This document shows positions 7,143 through 16,237 of a stretch of DNA of 64,000 nt, one piece after another. The notes below the pieces were generated by a model. That model did not search any database. It was not told the DNA's origin and saw only the letters and a list, made by a program, of their open reading frames with translations. Origin of the DNA: Phycisphaerae bacterium (GTDB lineage: Bacteria > Planctomycetota > Phycisphaerae > UBA1845); NCBI GenBank assembly GCA_022072505.1, contig JAJVHU010000007.1, positions 1-64,000 on the forward strand, given 5' to 3'. A program made the translations under genes and the position numbers. Within the stretch, counting starts at the first letter, position 1. Each line of letters opens with the position of its first letter.

Positions 7143-7611
7143 GGGGCAGGCAACAGGCGGCCGCAGGTCGGGCGCGGACGGCGGCACACCTGAAGTCGAA
7201 AGCGGAAAGTCGAAAGTTATTCATCCGGGCGCCTGAGTCTCCACCCGGCTCCGGTTGCGGGGCATTGAAATCGCGTGAACTTAGGATCCTGCGCAATCCT
7301 GCGGCGCGATTCTGCGGGCAGGGGGCGGTCGCATGGGTTGTGTCCCGGAGGATCCTCCGGGGGTCTCAGCCCCGGAAGGGCGCTGGAAAACAGCCCGGCA
7401 CGCCAGTGCTTGGAAGCCCTTACCTCGACTTGTGCCGTTTTTGAAGGAGGGAGATGCCCTGAATGGTCGAGGATATCAACACCGCGGCTTGGGGTTTTGA
7501 AACATCCGGCATTTCAGGCGGGTGTTGCGAAATCGCTATCCCTCTGTTTTTCCCCGCGATTCACAAAATCCCCCCTCCGGAAAAGGGCAAAAGTCGAGCT
7601 CAGATCCCGGG
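7143..7611. other. intergenic region with repeat-derived segments
   Basis: No gene is visible in this 469-bp spacer between convergent genes. It begins with a GGCAACAGGC fragment of the heptad repeat family (7145-7160). At 7347-7411 it holds a block (CCCGGAAGGGCGCTGGAAAA, then CAGCCCGGCACGCCAGTGCT) that recurs at 26783-26824. The rest, including a poly-T/poly-C stretch at 7545-7580, shows nothing I can assign. Confidence 0.5.
7371..7411. repeat. dispersed repeat, copy 1 of the GCGCTGGAAAACAGCCC block
   Basis: About 41 bp are nearly identical to 26783-26824 (a single extra G and one C/A change), and both are preceded by a GGATCCTCC-like stretch. Both copies lie in gene-free spacers. The core AGCACGCCAGTGCT has dyad character. 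It is probably a dispersed intergenic element; function unknown. Confidence 0.75.
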
Positions 7612-8814
7612 TTAACCGGCGGAGTCTGCGCGAACCTTGTACTCTGCGGAATCGGAGGTCTGATCGAGGGCGCCTGCGCCGATTTCCCAGCACGCCGCTT
7701 CATGTCCGGGACCGACGGAGATCCACGGTGGAGAGGGGGCGTGGGGTCGCTCCTCCGCCGCAGCGTCGCCGAAGATGCAACGGGGCAAAACGCGCACCCC
7801 GGGTTCGATTTCAACCCCCCCTGATAATGAACCGCTCGACTCGGCCCACCCTCGAGCGATGGCACAGCGCGGATGAAACCGGCAGCCGGCGGGATACGCC
7901 GCGGCAACGGGCACGCGGCCCGGGATCGTGCGCAGGCGCCCGGCGCACGCAGCGTTCGGGCGCGGAACGCATTCAAGCAGCGCGCGTGTATACGGGTGAC
8001 ATGGATGCGACATCACGGAGAACGCCGGTCCGCGCTCGACGATCCGACCGGCGTACATCACCGCGACGTCGTCCGCCGCCTCCGCGACGACGCCGAAGTC
8101 GTGCGTGATCAGCAGGATCGCCGGTCCGGCCTCGCGCTGCACGTCGCGCAGCAGGCGCAGCACCTGCGCCTGGACCGAGGCGTCCAGCGCCGTGGTCGGC
8201 TCATCCGCGACGAGCACGTCGGGCTCGCAGGCCAGCGCTGCGGCGATCGTCGCCCGCTGTCTCATCCCGCCCGAAAGCTCGTGCGGGTAATGCTTCGCGC
8301 ACGCCTTCGCCGGTTCCAGACCGACGCGCGACAGCCAGCGCTCGACGCGTTCTCGCGCGGCGCCGGATCCGGCTCCCAAGTGACGCCGAACCCCCTCCGA
8401 CGCCTGCTCCCCGATCGTCTTCAGCGGATGCAGCGACGTCATCGGCTCCTGAAAAATCATCCCGATCCGCCGCCCGCGCACGTCCGCCAGCGCGCGGTCC
8501 GGAAGCCTTGCGACGTCGACGGCTTCCTGCTTCGGGTCGCGCGGCCGCAGCACGATCGCTCCCGAGGCGATCCGCAGCGTCCGTCGCGGAAGAAGCCGCA
8601 GAAGACTCAGCGCCGTCACGGTCTTTCCGCATCCGCTCTCGCCGACCAGCGCAAGGGTGCGCCCGGCATGCAGCGTGAAGCTGATGTCGCTGACCAGTTC
8701 GACCGGCGCGCCGTCGCTCGAAGCGACCACGGAAAGCCCGCGGACCTCCAGCATCGCGGCGTCGAGGGAGCGTGCGGCGCCCGGACCGCGGTGCGCATCA
8801 GGGCGCGTCGTCAT
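7612..8814 (-). CDS. oligopeptide/dipeptide ABC transporter ATP-binding protein (DppD/OppD-like)
   Basis: A 400-aa ABC ATPase: Walker A GESGCGKT, Q-loop MIFQEPMTSLHP, signature LSGGMRQRA, Walker B VLVADEPTTALDASVQ and H-loop LLITHDFG. After these comes the Opp/Dpp C-terminal block (HPYTRALLECVP, then CRFHPRC). Between RCAIA and the expected GHEAACW there is an extra segment of about 40 residues absent from ordinary family members, and the tail after ACW is also long. No permease, second ATPase or binding protein is adjacent, so its transporter partners lie elsewhere. A GGAG site precedes the start. The first 17 nt overlap the end of the upstream gene. Confidence 0.9.
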   Translation of the reverse strand: MTTRPDAHRGPGAARSLDAAMLEVRGLSVVASSDGAPVELVSDISFTLHAGRTLALVGESGCGKTVTALSLLRLLPRRTLRIASGAIVLRPRDPKQEAVDVARLPDRALADVRGRRIGMIFQEPMTSLHPLKTIGEQASEGVRRHLGAGSGAARERVERWLSRVGLEPAKACAKHYPHELSGGMRQRATIAAALACEPDVLVADEPTTALDASVQAQVLRLLRDVQREAGPAILLITHDFGVVAEAADDVAVMYAGRIVERGPAFSVMSHPCHPYTRALLECVPRPNAACAGRLRTIPGRVPVAAAYPAGCRFHPRCAIARGWAESSGSLSGGVEIEPGVRVLPRCIFGDAAAEERPHAPSPPWISVGPGHEAACWEIGAGALDQTSDSAEYKVRADSAG

Positions 8815-9280
8815 TGCGAGGCTCCGTCGGCGACAGCGACGCCAGATAGACGCGGACGCGCTCCCGATCCGACTCGATCCGCGACAGATAATTCCCCTTC
8901 ATCAGGAATTCCGCGTGCCCGTCGGAATAAAGGACGGCCCCGCCTTCATCGCCGTGGTTCGCCATCGGCTCCACGACGATGATGTGGGGGAAAGGGACCG
9001 CTACGGCCGGAAGGATCACGCGATCATACCCTCCGCCGCTGCGCGGACACCGCAACGCCTCCAGCGCGGTCTCGCCGGCGTAGAACCCCTTCAGATTCCG
9101 ACAGCAATCCACGCGACGTTGAAACTCCCGGGCGGGCGCAAAGGCGTACGCCAGCACCGCCAGCACCGTCAGACACAGGACGACGACGCGCACCATCTGA
9201 CCGCGACGTGAAATCCTCGGCGGCGCGTCCGCTTGTTCTGAAGCCGCGATGGACCCTTTCGACGATGCCCCTGCACTCAT
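8798..9280 (-). CDS. small membrane-anchored protein with DGHAEFL tail
   Basis: About 160 aa, one predicted membrane segment (VRVVVLCLTVLAVLAYAF) near the N-terminus, then a soluble domain. GGAVLYSDGHAEFL near the C-terminus is the H-X9-DG type tail found in planctomycete DUF1559-like pseudopilin proteins. The usual prepilin cleavage site is not evident, so it may be only a distant relative. The start at 9280 (MSAGAS) is preferred; 9337 is possible. It overlaps the downstream ABC ATPase gene by 17 nt and is likely co-transcribed. Confidence 0.65.
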   Translation of the reverse strand: MSAGASSKGSIAASEQADAPPRISRRGQMVRVVVLCLTVLAVLAYAFAPAREFQRRVDCCRNLKGFYAGETALEALRCPRSGGGYDRVILPAVAVPFPHIIVVEPMANHGDEGGAVLYSDGHAEFLMKGNYLSRIESDRERVRVYLASLSPTEPRNDDAP

Positions 9281-9542
9281 TGTGGAACAATCCTGCCGAC
9301 GAACCTCGATCATCCGGGTCCGGAACGGCGCCGTCAACGACGCATCAAGCCTGATGGCGGAAGGACAGCGGCAGGGACTTCAGCCCAACCGTCTTCTTGC
9401 GAGACACACGGTTTATTTCGCAAGCTCCTTCAGGATTGAAGCTTGCGGCGCACGCCCGCCGGCGATGCGGCCGGCATATTCGGAGGCGACCAAGTCTGAT
9501 AAGGATCGATGCAAAATACCGCTCTCGATCTCAAAAAAGGGG

Positions 9543-9571
9543 TTGACGTTTGAATTCGGCGCCGCTAGTAT
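9543..9571 (+). promoter_or_regulatory. sigma-70-type promoter, TTGACG-N17-TAGTAT
   Basis: TTGACG at 9543-9548 and TAGTAT at 9566-9571 are separated by exactly 17 nt. No plus-strand gene follows; all flanking genes are on the minus strand. A hairpin with a T tract lies about 80 nt downstream, making this a candidate promoter for a small RNA. Confidence 0.4.
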
Positions 9572-9577
9572 CCGAAG

Positions 9578-9651
9578 CGTTGGGCTTAAGGCGCCTCGAT
9601 CCCGGGGGGCACGGCGCTTCACGCGTCGTCGGGCGGGGCGCCTCCTTTTTT
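9578..9651 (+). ncRNA. candidate small RNA ending at a hairpin and T tract
   Basis: The predicted transcript starts about 7 nt after the TAGTAT element and would end at six T residues (9646-9651). AGGCGCC at 9589-9595 can pair with GGCGCCT at 9637-9643, enclosing a GC-rich loop that can itself fold. It lies in a 434-bp spacer between two minus-strand transcription units. There is no match to a known RNA family and no evidence beyond promoter, stem and T tract. Confidence 0.3.
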
Positions 9652-9714
9652 GCGCCGTGCATCCGGCGTCGTCGTTTCCTACTGTGTTTTCCCGATATAA
9701 GAGCCGGCGCGCCG

Positions 9715-12700
9715 TCATTCCCGACGAAGCGCCGCGACAATCTCATCTCGAGCCACCTGACGTGTGACCCGCGTGCAGGTGATCCACGTCACCAGTCCGA
9801 TCGCCGCGGCGACGCCCGCCGCGCTCCACAGCCGCAGCGACGAAGGTTCGTCCAGCAAGCGCGGCAGAACCGCCGCCGCCGCCGCCGCAAGCCCGATCAA
9901 AAGACCCTGCAACGCCAACGCAAGGTGTTCAATCACGATCAACCGTCTCAGTGTCGAAGGCGCATACCCGACGGCTCTCATCAGCGCCAGCTCCGACCGG
10001 CGCTCAAGGATGTTCCGCGCCGTTCCGACAGCCAACCCGAACGTCCCGAGGATCAGCCCGAATCCGCCGATCGCTTGAAACGTCGAGAGGTACGTGTTCT
10101 GCACTTCAAGAAACGCCTTCAGGCGCACCCGCACGGGTTCGGCGTCGAACGAGAAGCGGCGCAGATCCCCTTCCAGCGCGGTCGCGAGCGCCGACGCGCT
10201 TTCTCCCGGCACGTCGATGAGGAAGAACGCATGTCCCGCCGCGGTCGGGAAAAGGCGGCGGAACGCGGCGTCGCCGATCATCAGTTCGCTCTGCAACACG
10301 CTGCCCTTCAGCAGCGCGACGAACCGCAGTGTTGTCGGGCGCCCCGCCTCATCTTCAATGACGATCTCTCGCCCCAGTCCGGAATGAAGCTGCCAACGCA
10401 CGGCGTTTTCGTCACCGATGACCGGGACGGCTCCGTCATCGAGCGGCTGGTTCAGGAGAGACCACAACGCCGAGGAGGACGCGCCGGGCGCTTCGTTCGC
10501 CCGGATTGCGAAGGCTCCGCGCTGCATGAAGCGCTCCTCCACGCCGAGGATGCGCGGGCGCGTCGGGACATAAAGGCTCGTGCAGCTTGTCTCATCGCCC
10601 GAGAGGAGACGGAAGGGGAAGACCTGCGCCCCGCCGAGCAACTCACGGGTTCGCGGAGCCAGGCCGAGCGACTCCCGACCGGTCGGGATCGCCAGGTCAT
10701 ACGGCAGAGGCGTCTCGCATTCCGCGACCAACTCGAAGCCTCCAGCGGCTCCCGCCAACTCGTCGCGATCGTCCGGCGTCTGTCGGAAGGCCTGAATTGA
10801 GACCACGAGAAACGTGGCCGAGGCGATCAGCGCGACGGTCGTCATGCTGCGTCCGGGGTGTCGCGCCGCGTTCCGCGCCGCCAGCGCGAGCGTCGCGCCC
10901 GGGCCTGCCCGCGCGCCCAGCCGCGCCCGGCGGCGCCACCGCACGCGCGCCAACGACAGCCCGGCGATCAGCGTGAGGCTCCCGACGGCGAAGAACGCAC
11001 CCGCCTCCGCGGCCGTCCCGCGCACCAACCACGCGAGTACGAACATCGCGGCGCACGTCAGGGGCAGGATCCGCGAAAACACCCGCACCAGCCTCGACGG
11101 CCCGCCGCCCGGCGCCGTCTCAGGCAATGCGCCGGAAAGCAGCCGCCGAGGGCTTTCCCGCAGCGCGCCGCGCAGCGCCGCCATCATGCTGAGCAGCGCC
11201 GTCAGCGCCGCCGCCGGCACGCCGATCACGGCCGTCGCCGCCTCAACGTGCAAGGACAGGAACGGCGCATTCGCCGCGGCCGACCACCACGTCCGCAGCC
11301 CCGAAAGCATCCCCCACGCATACCCCGCCGCCCCCAGCAATCCCGCGACCGATCCCGCGCCCGCCAGCACCGCGCCTTCGCTCAGGAGCATCCCGCGGAT
11401 CCGCGAGGGCGCGAACCCCGTCGCCGCCAGCACGCCGATCTCCCGCAACCGCCGCTCCACGCTCAACCGGAACAACAGCGCCGCCAGCATCGCCGCCGCC
11501 GCGATCAGGAAGAAACTGAACCCCAGAAAAAGCTGGCTGAAATCCGTCGTTCCGCGCGCCGCCGCCAGCGCCTCGCCGCGAACGTCTCGCCACAGCAGTC
11601 CGAACTCCGCAGGATCGATCGCCGCCGTCAGCGCCGCGCGAACCTGTTCCGTGAATGCTGCCGGGGTCTTACCCTCCGGCACGCGAAGGCGGATCGACGT
11701 GAGCCGGCCGTGACGGTCCGGCTCGGTCGCCCACATCGCCTGCGCGGCCGCAAGATTGAGGAAAATCTTCGGCGCGGCGCGGTGTTCGTCCCAGTACGCC
11801 TCGTCCGCGTCGCGCACCTTTCGGAAGTCGAAAGGAAAGGGCGGATTCCAGTCCGTCAGCCGCCGCACGTTGGTGATGCCCGGATATTCAGGAACGAAGC
11901 CCGCGTCCGCCGCGGCCTCGTTCATCTCGATCACGCCGACCACGCGGAACGCCCGCTCGCGCGTCAGCAACTCGCCGACTCCCCCTGCGACGAAGTACCG
12001 CAACGTCACCGTGTCCCCCGGAAGCGCGCCGAGTTGCTCAGCCGTCCACGCATTGAGAAGCGCCCCGTCGTCGCCCGGAGCACCGACGTCACGTCCCTGC
12101 GCGTCGCGGAAGTCGCCCCACGCAAACGCCTCCGCGTCCAGACCCGCCGCGGTTGAATAAGGAACGCTCGCCTGCGTCGCGTCAACGTCGTTCGCCAGAT
12201 ACGCCAGCACCCGCGTCGCGGAAGCCCCGAGCCGACGGATCGCAGCCTCGGCGACGCGCTCCGTCGCCGGGTCGATCAGCAGGCGGTCGCTTTCGATCGA
12301 GACGATCCGGCGCGCCTCATCCGTCCGAATCCGGATGCCGACGTCCTCCGGCGTCACGGAAGATCGCAGGCCGGCGGTCAACGGCGCCGTCACGGCGTCC
12401 GACGCATCCGAGTCCGAGCCTGACGCGCGGACCAGCAGCACGTTCGCCGCGCCGTCACGCCGCAGAGCGCGCTGGAGCACGTGCAGCGGAACAAAAACGT
12501 TGCGCGGCGGCTTCTGTCGGGGACGCAAACTCAGCCCGCCGCCCGCCTCGTCGGGCGCGATGCCGCGCACCGGCAGGCGAAGCGCCGCCGTCGTGTCATC
12601 GCGCCGCCCCAGCAGCGTCTCGGCGGGCGCGTCGCCGGGCCGGGCGAAGTGCAGGAGCAGTTCGTCCCCCGTCCGCACGCCGAGGTCCGACGCCAGCACC

Positions 12701-13149
12701 GCGTTGATCAGACATCCTTCAGGTTCGGAACTCCCCGGAATCCCCCCGGGCAAAAGCTCCTTCGCGCCGCCCACGTCTTCGGGCGCAACCGTGCGGAAGA
12801 ACCCCGCCTCGACTCCGAAAATCTGCGCGCCGTTGGACCGTCGCCGGGACTCGGCGTGCTCCGCGCCGCCGGTCAGCAGGATCGCGGGCGCCAACCGCGC
12901 GTCATCCGCGACGCCTGCATCCGGCAGGACCGACGCCAGTCCGGCGCGAAAGAAGCGCGGCGCGATCAGCGCATGCGTCACGCCGCCCAGCCGCTTCAGC
13001 GCGTGCTCGCGCAGGCTGCCGCGCATCGAGTCGCCGACGATCAGGGCTCCGATCAGCGCCGACGCGCCCACCGCGACGCCGAGCGCGACCGTCAGCGACG
13101 TCGATCGCCGGTGCGCCAAGCCGCGAAGGACGTACCGTGTCGCCGTCAT
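9715..13149 (-). CDS. ABC exporter permease, FtsX/MacB type, duplicated domain
   Basis: A 1144-aa permease with a first transmembrane helix near the N-terminus (TSLTVALGVAVGASALIGAL), a large extracytoplasmic region, then two FtsX-like membrane bundles. The first is around FSFFLIAAAAMLAALLFRLS and the second near the C-terminus (FGLILGTFGLAVGTARNILE). Intermediate helices (MFVLAWLVRG) join them. This layout is typical of LolCDE/MacB-related exporters that move lipoproteins or amphiphiles out of the inner membrane. ATG at 13149 overlaps the stop of the ATPase gene as ATGA, so both form one transporter. The substrate is unknown. Confidence 0.88.
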   Translation of the reverse strand: MTATRYVLRGLAHRRSTSLTVALGVAVGASALIGALIVGDSMRGSLREHALKRLGGVTHALIAPRFFRAGLASVLPDAGVADDARLAPAILLTGGAEHAESRRRSNGAQIFGVEAGFFRTVAPEDVGGAKELLPGGIPGSSEPEGCLINAVLASDLGVRTGDELLLHFARPGDAPAETLLGRRDDTTAALRLPVRGIAPDEAGGGLSLRPRQKPPRNVFVPLHVLQRALRRDGAANVLLVRASGSDSDASDAVTAPLTAGLRSSVTPEDVGIRIRTDEARRIVSIESDRLLIDPATERVAEAAIRRLGASATRVLAYLANDVDATQASVPYSTAAGLDAEAFAWGDFRDAQGRDVGAPGDDGALLNAWTAEQLGALPGDTVTLRYFVAGGVGELLTRERAFRVVGVIEMNEAAADAGFVPEYPGITNVRRLTDWNPPFPFDFRKVRDADEAYWDEHRAAPKIFLNLAAAQAMWATEPDRHGRLTSIRLRVPEGKTPAAFTEQVRAALTAAIDPAEFGLLWRDVRGEALAAARGTTDFSQLFLGFSFFLIAAAAMLAALLFRLSVERRLREIGVLAATGFAPSRIRGMLLSEGAVLAGAGSVAGLLGAAGYAWGMLSGLRTWWSAAANAPFLSLHVEAATAVIGVPAAALTALLSMMAALRGALRESPRRLLSGALPETAPGGGPSRLVRVFSRILPLTCAAMFVLAWLVRGTAAEAGAFFAVGSLTLIAGLSLARVRWRRRARLGARAGPGATLALAARNAARHPGRSMTTVALIASATFLVVSIQAFRQTPDDRDELAGAAGGFELVAECETPLPYDLAIPTGRESLGLAPRTRELLGGAQVFPFRLLSGDETSCTSLYVPTRPRILGVEERFMQRGAFAIRANEAPGASSSALWSLLNQPLDDGAVPVIGDENAVRWQLHSGLGREIVIEDEAGRPTTLRFVALLKGSVLQSELMIGDAAFRRLFPTAAGHAFFLIDVPGESASALATALEGDLRRFSFDAEPVRVRLKAFLEVQNTYLSTFQAIGGFGLILGTFGLAVGTARNILERRSELALMRAVGYAPSTLRRLIVIEHLALALQGLLIGLAAAAAAVLPRLLDEPSSLRLWSAAGVAAAIGLVTWITCTRVTRQVARDEIVAALRRE

Positions 13150-13826
13150 GCCTGCGCCGCCGCCTTGTCCGCCAGCACCCCGTCGATCAACTCGCACGTC
13201 CGGTCGAACCGCGCCGCCAGCGCCTCACTGTGCGTGACGACGACGAGCGCGACCTTGTCCGCCCGGGGAAGCTCCGAGAGCAGGTCCGCGATCTCTCCCG
13301 CGGTCCGACGGTCCAGGTTCCCCGTCGGCTCATCCGCGAGCACAACCGACGGGCTCAGCAGCAGCGCCCGCGCGATCGCCGCGCGCTGCCGCTCTCCACC
13401 GGACATTTCCGCCGGGAAATGATCGCGCCGATCCGACAGCCCGACGCGACCCAGCAGCGCGACGGCCTTGTCGCTCAGGTCCGCGCCCTCCCCTCGAGCC
13501 AGCGCCGGCAGGAGCACGTTCTCCAGCGCGGTCAGATGCGGCAGCAAGTGATGCTCCTGAAACACGAAACCGATCCGCCGGTTGCGGAAGCGGGCCAGCG
13601 CTTGCGGCGCGAGGCGGAAGGGATCCTCGCCGCCGATCGTGACCCGCCCGCTCGTCGGCGGTTCCAGCGTCCCCAGGATGTTCAGCAGCGTGCTCTTCCC
13701 GCAACCCGACGGGCCCATCACGGCCAGCGCCCCCCCCGGCGCCAGTTGAAACGACACGCCGCGAAGAATGTCAAGGGCGCCGCCGCGCCGAGGGAACTCC
13801 TTCGTGACGTTCTCGACGATGAGCAT
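13146..13826 (-). CDS. ABC exporter ATP-binding protein (LolD/MacB type)
   Basis: A 226-aa ATPase: Walker A MGPSGCGKSTLLN, Q-loop IGFVFQEHHLLPHLTALENV, signature MSGGERQRAAIARAL, Walker B VVLADEPTGNLD and H-loop VVVTHSEALA. The ADEPTGNLD wording and length place it in the LolD/MacB/FtsE clade. It is the first gene of a two-gene operon and overlaps its permease by 4 nt. The upstream gap to the GH2 gene is only about 58 nt on the same strand, so it may also be read through from there. Confidence 0.93.
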   Translation of the reverse strand: MLIVENVTKEFPRRGGALDILRGVSFQLAPGGALAVMGPSGCGKSTLLNILGTLEPPTSGRVTIGGEDPFRLAPQALARFRNRRIGFVFQEHHLLPHLTALENVLLPALARGEGADLSDKAVALLGRVGLSDRRDHFPAEMSGGERQRAAIARALLLSPSVVLADEPTGNLDRRTAGEIADLLSELPRADKVALVVVTHSEALAARFDRTCELIDGVLADKAAAQA

Positions 13827-13884
13827 GACCCACGATTGTATATGCCGCGGTCGTTCGGACCACCTCGTCGTCCGATGAGCCCGC

Positions 13885-16152
13885 CTACCGCGACGAGGGC
13901 GACCCCAGCAGCAGCGCCAGGTCGATGAACTGCCCGCCCGTATCCTGATGCACGTGGACGGCCAGCGTGTTGACGCCCTTGCGCAAGGCGGAGGACGCGC
14001 CGGTCAGCTTCGCGCTCACGTCGAACGGCGCGTAGGCGTCGTTCCAGCCCTTCAGTTCGATCAGCGGCTCGCCATTGAGATGGACCTCCGTCGCGTTGTC
14101 GTAGTGCATGATGAGGAACGCCGCGTCGCACGGCGCGCCGTCGTAGTCAAACTCCGTCCGCAACCAGAGGTCGGGCGTCGTCCACGGCGTCCTGATGCGC
14201 GATTCCCAGCCGGCTTTGTGCCCGAATCCGCCTTGTCCGGCGGGCCAGGCGGAGTCGTCGAAGTCCGCGCGGGGCCAACCTTCAGGCGGTGCGGTCGTCG
14301 TGTAACGCCACGTCGGCGGCGTCCCCGGATCGACCGCCGCCTTGACCGGCGTTCGCCAGCGCATCGGCGCGGCAGGCTCGATCCCCGGCGGGTTCTGCTC
14401 ATATGCCGCCGCCTGTGTCGTCAGCGAGCACACCCGTGCCAGGTCGAACTTCGGCGTGCGGTCGTAGTAGAAGACGCCGTTGCATTCCTGCTCGATGTCG
14501 GTGAGCTGGGTGTAGCAGAAGCCGAACATGAAGCGGTTGTCGCCCAGCGCCTTCATTTGTCCGCCGTAGCGCTCATAAAACTCGTCAAGCGTCTTCGGAT
14601 TCGTGCCGTATCCCCAGCCCTCCTTGCCGGGGGGAAGCCAGCCGATGCCGCCGAACTCGCTGAGGAAGAAGGGACGGTCGATGCGGGTGACGCCGTATTG
14701 CGGCGGGAAGTCGCGTGCGTCGCCGATGTGCGCCCAGTTGGCGGCGAGCGCCGCCGGATCCTGCGTGTAATCATGCCGGCAGTCGACGTCGGGATCCGGG
14801 TGGCTTTTCACCCACCCGCTCGTCTCGATCACCGGGCGCGTCGGGTCGAGCGTCTTGATCATGTCATAAACCACGTTCTGAAGCGGACCGGCTTCCGGCG
14901 GGGTCTCGTTGAAGGGGCACCAGCCGATGATCGACGGATGATTGCGGTCGCGCACGATCGACGCGACGGCTTCGTGAAGGATCGGCAGGTGAACGCGGGC
15001 GTCCGCGTAGTTCGCGCCGTAGCTGGGCATCTCGCCCCATGTCAGATACCCGAGCCGGTCCGCCCAGTAATGAAAGCGCGGCTCGAAGATCTTCTGATGC
15101 AGCCGAGCGCCGTTGAACCCGGCGGCCTTGGAAAGCTCAATGTCGCGCTTCAGCGCCTCGTCGCTCGGCGCGGTCCAGACTCCGTCGGGGTAGAACCCCT
15201 GGTCGAGCACGAGACGCTGGAACACCGGCTTGTTGTTGATAAGAAGCTGTCGGCCGCGCACATCCACGCTGCGCAGACCGAAGTAAGTCTCGACACGGTC
15301 CACCGTCCGACCGTCCGCCAGCAGCGACGCCGTCGCCGTGTACAAGAAAGGGTCGTCGAGCGTCCACGAACGTTTCACGCCGAGGTCGGTCGAAAGCTCC
15401 GTGCAAAGCCCGGAAACCGCGCGACGCGACTTCCCGACAGGCTTGCCCTCCGCGAAAACCTCGATCTCTATCTCCAGCCCCGTCAACCCCCCGTCCGTCT
15501 CGACGCGGAACGTCGCCCGACCGGTCGCCGGGTCGGCGACGACGGCGATGTCACGGACAAACGACGCTCCGACGCCTTCGAGCCAGACCGTCTGCCAGAT
15601 GCCCGTCGTCCGCGTGTAAAAGATGCCGTGGCTTTCCTCGCGGCTCGACTGCTTGCCGAGCTGCTGCAGGCCGCTGCGCGGGTCGTCGAACGCGCGGAGG
15701 ATGAGCGTGTGCGTCGCGCCGGGCTTCGCGTCTTTCAACTCCCACGTGATCGGGACGTTGCCGCCGGTGTGCTCGCCGAGGCGCACGCCGTCCAGCCAGC
15801 CGGTCGTGCGCCAGTCACACGCCCCGATGTGCAGCAGCACGCGCTTGCCGCTCCAGTCCGGCGGGATCGTGATCGTGCGCCGGTACCAGACGTTTCTGAT
15901 GAAGCCTTTGCGCTCCAGCCCGGACAGCTTCGACTCGCGGCAGAAGGGGACGACGATCTTGTCCGGCCAGTCCGCGCGGGTCAGGAACGACTCGTCCGCG
16001 TCGTCGTCCGTCTCGGCGAAGTCCCAGCGGCCGTTGAGGTTGATCCACGCTTCGCGTTGCCGGTCGGGGCGCGGATGCTCCGGACGCGGCGCGTCCTGAG
16101 GGAAGGCGATGAAACCGGGAAACGTCCAGACCAGTGTAAGCACAAAAGACAT
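13885..16152 (-). CDS. secreted glycoside hydrolase family 2 enzyme
   Basis: A 755-aa protein with a signal peptide (MSFVLTLVWTFPGFIAFPQD). A GH2 sugar-binding domain follows (INLNGRWDFAETD, RNVWYRRTITIP), then the immunoglobulin-like domain and a TIM barrel. The acid/base is E416 in GWCPFNETPPE and the nucleophile is E499 in PFFLSEFGGIGW. The last about 150 residues form an extra beta-sandwich (DLWLRTEFDY, EVHLNGEPL), a galactose-binding-like module. The substrate cannot be read; beta-galactosidase, beta-mannosidase or beta-glucuronidase activity are all possible. The start at 16152 has a GGAG site; an earlier in-frame codon at 16209 does not. Confidence 0.9.
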   Translation of the reverse strand: MSFVLTLVWTFPGFIAFPQDAPRPEHPRPDRQREAWINLNGRWDFAETDDDADESFLTRADWPDKIVVPFCRESKLSGLERKGFIRNVWYRRTITIPPDWSGKRVLLHIGACDWRTTGWLDGVRLGEHTGGNVPITWELKDAKPGATHTLILRAFDDPRSGLQQLGKQSSREESHGIFYTRTTGIWQTVWLEGVGASFVRDIAVVADPATGRATFRVETDGGLTGLEIEIEVFAEGKPVGKSRRAVSGLCTELSTDLGVKRSWTLDDPFLYTATASLLADGRTVDRVETYFGLRSVDVRGRQLLINNKPVFQRLVLDQGFYPDGVWTAPSDEALKRDIELSKAAGFNGARLHQKIFEPRFHYWADRLGYLTWGEMPSYGANYADARVHLPILHEAVASIVRDRNHPSIIGWCPFNETPPEAGPLQNVVYDMIKTLDPTRPVIETSGWVKSHPDPDVDCRHDYTQDPAALAANWAHIGDARDFPPQYGVTRIDRPFFLSEFGGIGWLPPGKEGWGYGTNPKTLDEFYERYGGQMKALGDNRFMFGFCYTQLTDIEQECNGVFYYDRTPKFDLARVCSLTTQAAAYEQNPPGIEPAAPMRWRTPVKAAVDPGTPPTWRYTTTAPPEGWPRADFDDSAWPAGQGGFGHKAGWESRIRTPWTTPDLWLRTEFDYDGAPCDAAFLIMHYDNATEVHLNGEPLIELKGWNDAYAPFDVSAKLTGASSALRKGVNTLAVHVHQDTGGQFIDLALLLGSPSSR

Positions 16153-16237
16153 GAGGTGTCTCCGTGGCGTCGGAGGAGGGCGCCCGCGCCGTCCTTCGCC
16201 GCGCGCCAAAAAGGGAGTCCGCGCGAAATCGAGCGCG

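Noticed and set aside
9550-10800. 416-codon plus-strand frame following the TTGACG promoter
   Set aside because: Most of it is antisense to the FtsX-type permease and has shadow composition, so the promoter is better explained by a short RNA, if real.
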